Of a stretch of 5,562 bases of DNA, positions 1 through 5,517 are shown one piece after another. The notes under the pieces were generated by a model. That model made no database searches. It saw only the letters and a list, made by a program, of their open reading frames with translations, and had not been told where the DNA came from. Both the position numbers and the translations under genes were made by a program. Source of the DNA: Clostridia bacterium (GTDB lineage: Bacteria; Bacillota; Clostridia; Oscillospirales; Butyricicoccaceae); contig JAFYOK010000287.1 of NCBI GenBank assembly GCA_017560175.1, forward strand, positions 1-5,562, given 5' to 3'. Numbering within the stretch: position 1 is the first letter of the stretch; each line of letters begins with the position of its first letter.

Positions 1-453
1 CAGACCGACCGTTTCTTTATGCGCCTCAAGCTGGGTTACATGACCCGCGAGCAGGAGCTTTCGGTCATCTCCCGCGCCAGCACCACCGATATCATTGCCG
101 GCCTGGAGACCGCTGTAACTCCCGAAGAGACCCAGTACCTCAAGCAGAACTACAAGCATGTTACCGTACATCCCTCGGTTGCCGGTTATATGATGGACAT
201 CATCGAAGGCACCCGTAAGGAGAGCGCTTTTGTCACCGGTGTTTCCACCCGCGGTGCCATCGCCCTCTATAAGGCTGCACAGGTCACCGCCGCATTCTCC
301 GGTCGTGATTTCGTCCTGCCCGAAGACGTCAAGAAGGTCGCACCTCACGTTCTGGCCCATCGTATCGTCAGCGGCTCTGCCCTCTCTTCCGAAGACTCGG
401 TCAAGTATATCGAAAAAATCATCGCCGGTATCCCTGTACCTCTGGAAAGCTGA
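1..453 (+). CDS. MoxR-family AAA+ ATPase, C-terminal part (5' end outside window)
   Basis: The reading frame is open from base 1 and ends at TGA 451-453, giving 150 visible residues. The fragment opens with QTDRFFMRLKLGY, which matches the MoxR pattern Q-x-DRF-x-M...GY that follows the arginine-finger region. Next comes the lid domain: GVSTRGA (sensor 2, Arg at bases 250-252), then a helix, then GRDFVLPEDV and VLAHRIV, which match the family's conserved GR-x-FV-x-PxDV and VLxHR blocks. Walker A and B lie upstream and cannot be checked. MoxR ATPases are cytoplasmic chaperone-like AAA+ proteins that usually sit next to DUF58/VWA proteins, as here, and are thought to assist maturation or assembly of those partners. 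The usual SPRA of sensor 2 reads STRG here. The stop codon is 4 bases before the DUF58 start, which implies one operon. Family assignment is firm; substrate is unknown. Confidence 0.93.
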   Translation, partial: QTDRFFMRLKLGYMTREQELSVISRASTTDIIAGLETAVTPEETQYLKQNYKHVTVHPSVAGYMMDIIEGTRKESAFVTGVSTRGAIALYKAAQVTAAFSGRDFVLPEDVKKVAPHVLAHRIVSGSALSSEDSVKYIEKIIAGIPVPLES

Positions 454-457
454 TCCT

Positions 458-1573
458 ATGCTGCTCTATCTTGTCATTCTGGTCATTCTTGCCGGTCTGC
501 TGCAGGAATACACCCTGCGCCACTCGCTTGACAAGGTGACCTACGATACCTACCCCTCCAAGACCACCGTCGACCCCGACGAAGTCTTTGAGATCATCAC
601 CCACATCCGCAACCCCAAGTGGATGCCTGTTTCTTACCTCAAGTTTCAGGAATCCCTGCCCATTGAGCTTGTGCCCGAAGGAAATGTCAAGCTGCGCCGT
701 GATACCGAGCTCAGCCGTCTGACCACCACCACCTTCCTCAAGCCCTATCAGCTGCTGGAGCGCCGCTTCGGTGCCAGCCTGCCTGCCCGCGGCCGCTACT
801 TCCTGCGCGGCGCTACTCTGATGGGCGGCGACTTTCTGGGTACCCGCACTTCCACCGAGTACTTCCCGGTCAACCGCGAGATCGTTGTTGTTCCCAAGCC
901 TCTGCCCGAAGCCCGCTTCGGCGAGACCCTGGGCGACTATCTGGGCAATATGTCGGTCAACCGCTTCATTATGGAGGACCCCGTACTGACCCTCGGTTTC
1001 CGCGAATATACCGGACGCGAACCCCAGCGCGCCATTTCCTGGACACAGAGCGCACGTATGGGACGCACCATGGTCAAGAATTACGACCACACCCTTGACC
1101 TTTCGGTCACCGTTATCCTCAATGTCGAATGTCCTCAGGACATGGAGAATCGCGGCGAGCTGATCGAAGACTGCTTCTCGGCCACACGCACCATCTGCGA
1201 AAAGCTGGAAGACAAGAAGATCAAGTACGGCATCCTGACCAATGCGGCAGCTGCCGGTGCCCTCGGTATGTGGTCGCAGGTTTCCGATGGTCTGGGCAAG
1301 AACCACATGATGACCATTCTGGAAGGCCTTGGCCGTGCCACCCACCAGATGACCTCCACCTTTGAGTCGGTGGTCAACCGTGCCGTCCGCCGTGACGAAG
1401 CCGGACGCTACTACATCATCATCACCCCCAGACTGGATGCCAAGCAGAATGCCTGCCTCCAGCGTCTGAGTGCCCTCAAGGGCGGCAAGACCTTTATCGT
1501 CGATGCCGCCAACCTGGCTGAGCTCCGTGTACAGGATGCACAGAAGGAAGCCGCAGCAGCAAAGGAGGCCTAA
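458..1573 (+). CDS. DUF58 domain protein, membrane-anchored (MoxR partner)
   Basis: The protein has 371 residues. I chose ATG 458 because GGAAAG at 444-449 lies 8 bases upstream and because it follows the moxR-like stop by 4 bases. An in-frame extension to 230 would overlap moxR almost entirely and encodes no sensible protein. Residues 2-17 are a hydrophobic helix, probably the membrane anchor. Residues 42-72 and 110-129 (RGRYFLRG...GGDFLGT) match the DUF58 N-terminal beta-rich region. The DUF58 signature is at about 182-210: REYTGREPQRAISWTQSAR, followed by the VKNYDHT stretch. The rest resembles a VWA-like fold, but the first MIDAS strand reads VILNVEC (218-224), without the canonical D-x-S-x-S. 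The C-terminus is Ala/Glu/Lys-rich. DUF58 proteins accompany MoxR ATPases and often a transglutaminase-like membrane protein; no enzymatic activity is established. Its role here, probably at the cell envelope, is inferred from context. Confidence 0.9.
   Translation: MLLYLVILVILAGLLQEYTLRHSLDKVTYDTYPSKTTVDPDEVFEIITHIRNPKWMPVSYLKFQESLPIELVPEGNVKLRRDTELSRLTTTTFLKPYQLLERRFGASLPARGRYFLRGATLMGGDFLGTRTSTEYFPVNREIVVVPKPLPEARFGETLGDYLGNMSVNRFIMEDPVLTLGFREYTGREPQRAISWTQSARMGRTMVKNYDHTLDLSVTVILNVECPQDMENRGELIEDCFSATRTICEKLEDKKIKYGILTNAAAAGALGMWSQVSDGLGKNHMMTILEGLGRATHQMTSTFESVVNRAVRRDEAGRYYIIITPRLDAKQNACLQRLSALKGGKTFIVDAANLAELRVQDAQKEAAAAKEA
1561..1568 (+). promoter_or_regulatory. Ribosome binding site for the DUF4129-like membrane protein gene
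   Basis: AAAGGAGG is a full-strength Shine-Dalgarno sequence placed 8 bases before ATG 1577. It lies within the last codons of the DUF58 gene, so the two genes are probably translationally linked. It fixes the start of the membrane protein. Confidence 0.85.
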
Positions 1574-1576
1574 GAT

Positions 1577-2806
1577 ATGGAACTTACCGTATTTCTCAAA
1601 ATGCTGCTGGACGGCGCTGTCTTTATGACGGTTGCCGGCTTTGCCCTCAATCTGGCCATGCCTCCGGTTTCGGGCATGACACCCGCCCTTCTTTTCCCGG
1701 CGCTGGCCGCTGCGGCGGCCTTCCTGCTGACCATAAAGGAAAAGAACCGCTATCCGGCTCTGGTACTGGCGCTGCCCATGTTCCTTTTTGGCAAGTGTCT
1801 GGCCGACTATATTCTGCTGGCTATTCTGCTGGCCTATCTGTTCTTCATCGTCCATAAGGAAATGTTCCTCAATGATGATGGCGACTTCCGCCAGGCCTTT
1901 TCCAAGCAGCTGACCGCCAGCATTCTCTGCTGCGTTGTCGCCGGTGTTACCGTCGACCTGCGTGTCCTCAATGAGGTACTGCTGCCCTGTATGTTGGTCA
2001 TGATCGTTTCGTCGGTCGCCCTCATGCGCATCCTGCGCCACAGCCGCGAGACCATCGATTCGGGTGCATTCAAGCTGTCCAACACCATCACCGTTGTGCT
2101 GGTCTGCGCCACCACTCTGCTGCTCACTTCGGGCGTCATCCTCGACCCCATCTTTGCCGTACTCAGTTTCCTCTATAACAAGATCCTGCTGTCCGGCTTT
2201 GCTATCTTCCTGGCTGTCGCCATCCGCTTCCTGGGCCTGTTCAGCAAGCTCTTTGCCTGGCTGTTCGGTAAGGAAGTCAAGTTCTACGAAGATGGTGATT
2301 CCGGCTCCATCGGCGCTGTCGATGAGCTGCTTTATGAAGAGGTCGAAGGCGAGCTGCCCCCCATCATCACCTATATCTTCGTCGGTCTGCTGGCCATCGG
2401 TGCCATCTATCTGGCCTACAAGGGCCTCAAGGCCATGGCCGGACGCAACCGTCGTTTTGAAGGTACAAGTCCCTTTGCCCTTTCCCGTCAGACCATTGAG
2501 GTCCCCAAGGAAAGCCGCCGCAACCCCTTTGCCAAGCGCACCGAACGCGAAAGCATCCGTCATCAGTACCGCAAGTTCCTGCGCGAATGCCTCAACCGCG
2601 GCTTTATGATCACACCTGACTTCGACTCCCAGGAGATCAACGACGGTGCCCGGGATTACTTCCGCGGCGCACCCCTGGATGCCTTCCGTCAGCTGTATAT
2701 CAAAGCCCGCTACACCGAGTGTGAAATCACCAAGGAAGAAGCCAAAGAGGCCAAAAACCTCTATTCCGAAATTAAAAAATCTGCTGAAATCGAAAAAGGA
2801 GATTGA
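1577..2806 (+). CDS. Multi-pass membrane protein with DUF4129-like C-terminal domain (TgpA-like, no transglutaminase core)
   Basis: The protein has 409 residues. The start is fixed by AAAGGAGG at 1561-1568, 8 bases before ATG 1577 and inside the end of the DUF58 gene. Residues 7-230 contain roughly seven or more hydrophobic segments (about 7-27, 35-52, 60-94, 113-126, 135-152, 168-187, 203-230). An acidic linker follows (231-262, about 10 Asp/Glu), then one more membrane helix (263-282), a basic stretch (284-325), and a soluble tail. The tail has IRHQYRKFL...NRGF, then LYIKARYTECEIT (about 373-385) and a final Lys/Glu-rich helix. This order (YR-x-FL, RG, then LY-x-x-ARY) is what I recall of DUF4129, the cytoplasmic tail of TgpA-type transglutaminase-like proteins. 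TgpA genes commonly come third after MoxR and DUF58. No Cys-His-Asp transglutaminase core is present. The DUF4129 call is from motif memory. Function is unknown, probably envelope-related. Confidence 0.75.
   Translation: MELTVFLKMLLDGAVFMTVAGFALNLAMPPVSGMTPALLFPALAAAAAFLLTIKEKNRYPALVLALPMFLFGKCLADYILLAILLAYLFFIVHKEMFLNDDGDFRQAFSKQLTASILCCVVAGVTVDLRVLNEVLLPCMLVMIVSSVALMRILRHSRETIDSGAFKLSNTITVVLVCATTLLLTSGVILDPIFAVLSFLYNKILLSGFAIFLAVAIRFLGLFSKLFAWLFGKEVKFYEDGDSGSIGAVDELLYEEVEGELPPIITYIFVGLLAIGAIYLAYKGLKAMAGRNRRFEGTSPFALSRQTIEVPKESRRNPFAKRTERESIRHQYRKFLRECLNRGFMITPDFDSQEINDGARDYFRGAPLDAFRQLYIKARYTECEITKEEAKEAKNLYSEIKKSAEIEKGD
2795..2801 (+). promoter_or_regulatory. Ribosome binding site deciding the amidohydrolase start
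   Basis: AAAGGAG lies 10 bases before ATG 2812 and inside the 3' end of the membrane protein gene. The upstream TTG codon at 2803 is only one base from this site and could not be used efficiently, which settles the start in favour of ATG 2812. Confidence 0.85.
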
Positions 2807-2811
2807 TCGTC

Positions 2812-4002
2812 ATGAACAAGTATCTTGAAGAAGCAAAAGCTCTGCTGCCCCACCTGGAAGAACTGCAGCAGAAGGTCCACCAGTTCGGTGGTATCCGTTA
2901 TGATCTGCGTCCCAGCGCTGAACTGATCAAAGCTGAACTGATCGAGATCGGCCTGGAGCCCCAGGAAATCGTAGAATGCGGCATCGTTGCCACCATCGGC
3001 GGCAAGAAGCCCGGCAAGACCGTCCTGCTGCGTGCCGACTTCGATGCTCTGCCCCAGGATGAGATCACAGGCCTGCCCTATGCAGCCACCAACGGCACAT
3101 GCCACTCCTGCGGCCATGACTACCATGCAGCTATGCTGATGGGTGCTGCCCGTCTGCTCAAGGCCCATGAGGATGAGCTGGAAGGTACTGTCAAGCTGAT
3201 GTTCCAGCCCGACGAAGAGTTCACCACAGGCGCCAAGAAGATGATCGAAGCCGGTGTTCTGGAGAACCCCAAGGTCGACGCTTCCTTCGCTATCCACATC
3301 GAAGCAGGCACCGAGCGTGACACCGTCGGTAAGGTCATCTGGTCTCAGGGCGCTTCCTACTCGGCTGCCGACCGTTTCTTCATCAAGGTCAAGGGTCGCG
3401 GCGGCCACGGCTCCACACCCCACAACACCCTCGATCCCATCACCGCTCTGTGCAATGCCATCACAACTTCCCAGCACATCATCTCCATGGAAGTTCCCGC
3501 TAAGGAGCGCGCAGTTATCACTGTCGGTCAGATCGAAGGCGGCACCGTTGCCAACATCATCCCCGATACAGCCGGTGCAAGCGGTACCATCCGTACATTC
3601 TCCAACGAGATGCGTGCATTCTGCCGTGATCGTCTGATCGAGATCTGCGAGACCACCTGCAAGGCTCTGCGCTGTGAATGCACCGTAGAAATCTCCCCCG
3701 ACGGCGTACCTCCCGTCATCAACAATGTCGAACTGGCTCGTGAGATCCAGCCCTGGGTCGAAGAGATCTGCGGCGACAACCACTACACCGCTGCTGAGCC
3801 TCTGTCCTTCGGTTCGGAAGACTACTCCTGGATTTCCGAAAATGTTCCCGCTGTCATCATGACTCTGGGCGCAGGCACACCCGAGAACGGCTACATCCAC
3901 GGCGCACACAACCCTGCCATCCACTTTGATCCCAATGCTATGCCCTACGGCGTTGCAACCTTCACCAACCTCTGCATCAACTGGCTGAAGGCACATAAGT
4001 AA
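2812..4002 (+). CDS. M20-family metallo-amidohydrolase (hippurate/N-acyl-amino-acid hydrolase-like)
   Basis: The protein has 396 residues, normal for M20D amidohydrolases. ATG 2812 is preferred over the TTG at 2803 because AAAGGAG at 2795-2801 lies 10 bases before 2812 but abuts 2803. These enzymes are cytoplasmic and use a two-metal site to remove acyl groups from amino acids or related amides. Visible motifs are RADFDALP (74-81), CHSCGHDYHA with likely metal ligands Cys100 and His102, QPDEE with Glu135/Glu136, AIHIEAG with His162, and AHNPAIHFD with His366. The dimerisation domain begins near GRGGHGSTPH (196-205). Departures from the family are QPDEE in place of QPAEE, AHNPAIHFD in place of LHNPxYDFND, and an N-terminal VHQFGGIRYDLRPSAE (22-37) where the usual block is H-x-x-PELSxxE. 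All likely ligands remain, so it is probably active. The substrate cannot be read from sequence; N-acetyl-diaminopimelate, hippurate or a peptidoglycan-derived amide are options. It starts 5 bases after the upstream stop, so it is probably co-transcribed with the MoxR module. Confidence 0.9.
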   Translation: MNKYLEEAKALLPHLEELQQKVHQFGGIRYDLRPSAELIKAELIEIGLEPQEIVECGIVATIGGKKPGKTVLLRADFDALPQDEITGLPYAATNGTCHSCGHDYHAAMLMGAARLLKAHEDELEGTVKLMFQPDEEFTTGAKKMIEAGVLENPKVDASFAIHIEAGTERDTVGKVIWSQGASYSAADRFFIKVKGRGGHGSTPHNTLDPITALCNAITTSQHIISMEVPAKERAVITVGQIEGGTVANIIPDTAGASGTIRTFSNEMRAFCRDRLIEICETTCKALRCECTVEISPDGVPPVINNVELAREIQPWVEEICGDNHYTAAEPLSFGSEDYSWISENVPAVIMTLGAGTPENGYIHGAHNPAIHFDPNAMPYGVATFTNLCINWLKAHK

Positions 4003-4050
4003 AATCCACAGGGTGTGAAAAACATCCGATCATTTGAACCATGCTTTTCG

Positions 4051-4088
4051 GGGAGCGCTGCAGGACCGCAGCGCTCCCTGTTGTAATT
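4051..4088 (+). terminator. Probable intrinsic terminator after the amidohydrolase gene
   Basis: GGGAGCGCTGC (4051-4061) and GCAGCGCTCCC (4068-4078) form a perfect 11-bp GC-rich stem with a 6-base loop. The stretch after it, TGTTGTAATTT, is only partly T-rich, so termination may be partial or factor-assisted. On the opposite strand the flank is not T-rich, so the terminator faces the + direction. It sits 48 bases after the amidohydrolase stop and just ahead of the PAP2 ribosome binding site, so it would separate the MoxR unit from the phosphatase unit. An attenuator in the PAP2 leader is the main alternative. Confidence 0.65.
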
Positions 4089-4095
4089 TCCCCAT

Positions 4096-4100
4096 GGAGG
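4096..4100 (+). promoter_or_regulatory. Ribosome binding site deciding the PAP2 start
   Basis: GGAGG lies 5 bases before ATG 4106. It overlaps the ATG at 4094, which has only the unhelpful sequence TAATTTCCCC upstream. The site therefore supports translation from 4106. Confidence 0.75.
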
Positions 4101-4105
4101 TAACT

Positions 4106-4642
4106 ATGACCGCCCTTTCCTATGCCGAGCTTCCCATCCTCGACTGGTTCCAGACCATCCGCAATCCTGTTTTCGACGTTCTGGCACAGACCCTCGACGT
4201 CATCAACGGCCACGGTGAGATGTACATTCTCATCTGTGCCCTTCTGCTGCTCTATAAGCCCACACGCAAGGCCGGATTGATCTGCGCCACCGCCCTTATT
4301 TTCGACTATCTGCTGGTCAACATGACCCTAAAGCCTCTGGTGACTCGCATCCGACCTTATGACCTGATGCCCATGGTCAATCTGATCGTTGATGCACCCC
4401 ATGACTTTTCCTTCCCCTCGGGCCATACTGCCGTTTCTTTCGCCTTTGCTGCGGCTGCCACCTGTATGGGCAAAAAGGCCCACACCCTCTCGCTGGCTTT
4501 TGCCTGCCTGATGGGCATTTCCCGTATGTATCTCTATGTCCACTACCCCACCGACGTGCTGGGCGGTGCTTTTTTCGGCACCCTTTGCGGCCTTGCGGCC
4601 CTTTTTCTGTGGAAAAAAATCATTGACCGTGATAAAATATAG
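4106..4642 (+). CDS. PAP2-family membrane phosphatase (lipid phosphate / undecaprenyl-pyrophosphate phosphatase-like)
   Basis: The protein has 178 residues, at the small end of bacterial PAP2 enzymes. ATG 4106 is chosen because GGAGG at 4096-4100 lies 5 bases upstream. The in-frame ATG 4094 has no ribosome binding site, and a TTG at 4034 would place coding sequence across the terminator-like hairpin. All three signature motifs of the family are intact: KPLVTRIRP (76-84, K-x6-RP), PSGH (104-107, catalytic His107) and SRMYLYVHYPTD (139-150, SR-x5-H-x3-D with His146 and Asp150). Hydrophobic segments lie near 38-51, 56-73, 106-120, 127-139 and 151-169, consistent with a polytopic membrane enzyme whose active site faces the outside. 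The family hydrolyses phosphate from lipid phosphates such as phosphatidylglycerol phosphate or undecaprenyl pyrophosphate. Its neighbour uppP makes undecaprenyl pyrophosphate the favoured substrate, but this is inference. Confidence 0.92.
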   Translation: MTALSYAELPILDWFQTIRNPVFDVLAQTLDVINGHGEMYILICALLLLYKPTRKAGLICATALIFDYLLVNMTLKPLVTRIRPYDLMPMVNLIVDAPHDFSFPSGHTAVSFAFAAAATCMGKKAHTLSLAFACLMGISRMYLYVHYPTDVLGGAFFGTLCGLAALFLWKKIIDRDKI

Positions 4643-4685
4643 AATAGGGGAATATGTTTTTCCTGACCAAATCTGATTTCACTTC

Positions 4686-4692
4686 GAGGTGA
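4686..4692 (+). promoter_or_regulatory. Ribosome binding site for uppP
   Basis: GAGGTGA matches the complement of the 16S rRNA 3' end over seven bases and lies 7 bases before ATG 4700. No other start codon nearby has comparable support. Confidence 0.8.
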
Positions 4693-4699
4693 CTTTACA

Positions 4700-5506
4700 A
4701 TGACATTGATCCAAGGTATCATCCTGGGCATCGTTCAGGGCTTTACTGAATTTCTGCCCGTTTCTTCTTCCGGCCATCTGACTCTGATGTCGGCACTGAT
4801 GGAGCTGCCTTCCGACCTTCTCTTTACCATCGTCGTTCATCTGGGTACGCTGCTGGCCGTCTTCATCGCTTTTTGGGAAGACGTCGTCATGCTGATCCAG
4901 GGTGCGCTCGGCCTGGTGCTGGATGGCTTCAAGACACGCGATATCCCCAAGCGCCGCCTGGTTCTGCTGCTGCTTGTGGCTACGCTGCCCCTGGTCATCG
5001 GTGCGCTGCTCAACGATACTGTTGAGGCCATGTTCGACAGCCCTCTCTTTGTCGGCTGTGCCCTGCTGGTAACTGCCTGCGTCCTCTTTGTCGCCGACCG
5101 TCATGGCGGCGGACACAAGACAGCAGCCAATGCCTCTTTTAAGGATGCCGCCATCGTCGGTCTGGCCCAGCTGTGTGCCCTCTTCCCCGGCATCTCCCGT
5201 TCGGGCAGCACCATGTGCGCCGGTCTCTTTGTCGGTCTGGATCGTGACTTTGCCGTCCGCTTTGCCTTCCTGCTGTCCATCCCTGCCGTTGCAGGTTCCT
5301 TTGTATTCAAGCTGCCCGATCTGTTGGAAACCGGCATCATGGCTGCTTCGGCAGCCCCCTATGTTGCAGGCTTCATTGCCGCCCTCATCAGCGGCTGGCT
5401 GGCCATCAAACTGGTCAATCTGCTGGTCAAGCGCAACAGCTTCCGTTATTTCTCCTACTACTGCGCCATCATCGGTGCTGTAACCATCATCCTCAATCTC
5501 ATTTAA
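4700..5506 (+). CDS. uppP: Undecaprenyl-pyrophosphate phosphatase UppP (BacA family)
   Basis: The protein has 268 residues, close to the 273 of E. coli BacA/UppP. It dephosphorylates undecaprenyl pyrophosphate to undecaprenyl phosphate, the carrier lipid for peptidoglycan and other wall polymers, and gives bacitracin resistance when overexpressed. The first signature is at the N-terminus: QGFTE (13-17, the (E/Q)xxxE motif with Glu17) and PVSSSGH (20-26, with His26). The second is PGISRSGSTM (163-172), with Arg167 in the place of the essential E. coli Arg174. Multiple membrane segments are visible (about 40-58, 86-103, 115-132, 186-204, 217-243, 250-267), consistent with the re-entrant, inverted-repeat fold of the family. 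ATG 4700 is preceded by GAGGTGA at 4686-4692. The gene follows the PAP2 gene by 57 bases and precedes another gene by 11 bases. The assignment is secure. Confidence 0.97.
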   Translation: MTLIQGIILGIVQGFTEFLPVSSSGHLTLMSALMELPSDLLFTIVVHLGTLLAVFIAFWEDVVMLIQGALGLVLDGFKTRDIPKRRLVLLLLVATLPLVIGALLNDTVEAMFDSPLFVGCALLVTACVLFVADRHGGGHKTAANASFKDAAIVGLAQLCALFPGISRSGSTMCAGLFVGLDRDFAVRFAFLLSIPAVAGSFVFKLPDLLETGIMAASAAPYVAGFIAALISGWLAIKLVNLLVKRNSFRYFSYYCAIIGAVTIILNLI

Positions 5507-5512
5507 GGAGGG
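5505..5512 (+). promoter_or_regulatory. Ribosome binding site for the gene downstream of uppP
   Basis: AAGGAGGG overlaps the TAA stop of uppP (5504-5506) and lies 5 bases before ATG 5518. It is among the strongest ribosome binding sites in the window and supports the truncated frame at the right edge as a real gene. Confidence 0.8.
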
Positions 5513-5517
5513 ATCCC

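Noticed and set aside
230..457. Upstream extension of the DUF58 frame into the MoxR gene
   Set aside because: The extension is Pro/Ser-rich nonsense in an alternate frame of moxR. The ATG at 458 has a ribosome binding site and a typical hydrophobic N-terminus.
419..2563. A very long (714-codon) open frame on the - strand opposite the DUF58 and membrane protein genes
   Set aside because: Its product is Gln/Gly/Asp-rich with no recognisable fold, and it covers two well-supported + strand genes. It arises because the third-position C/G bias removes stops from the antisense frame.
2761..3996. A 411-codon open frame on the - strand opposite the amidohydrolase
   Set aside because: It mirrors the M20 gene almost exactly, and its product is a low-information Gly/Asp/Cys-rich string. 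It is a codon-bias shadow.
4034..4062. TTGAAC as a possible -35 box upstream of the PAP2 gene
   Set aside because: The matching -10 position falls in the GC-rich hairpin and reads GCTGCA, which does not resemble a -10 box.
4034..4105. TTG-started extension of the PAP2 protein
   Set aside because: It would translate through the 11-bp hairpin and has no ribosome binding site. The GGAGG at 4096-4100 serves ATG 4106.
4623..4645. TTGACC and TAGAAT as a possible promoter for uppP
   Set aside because: The spacer is only 11 bases, too short for a sigma-A type promoter, and the sequence lies largely within the end of the PAP2 gene. Co-transcription with PAP2 is simpler.
4669..4679. AAATCTGATTT palindrome upstream of uppP as an operator
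   Set aside because: It is short and AT-rich, and a match of this size is expected by chance. No second copy was seen.
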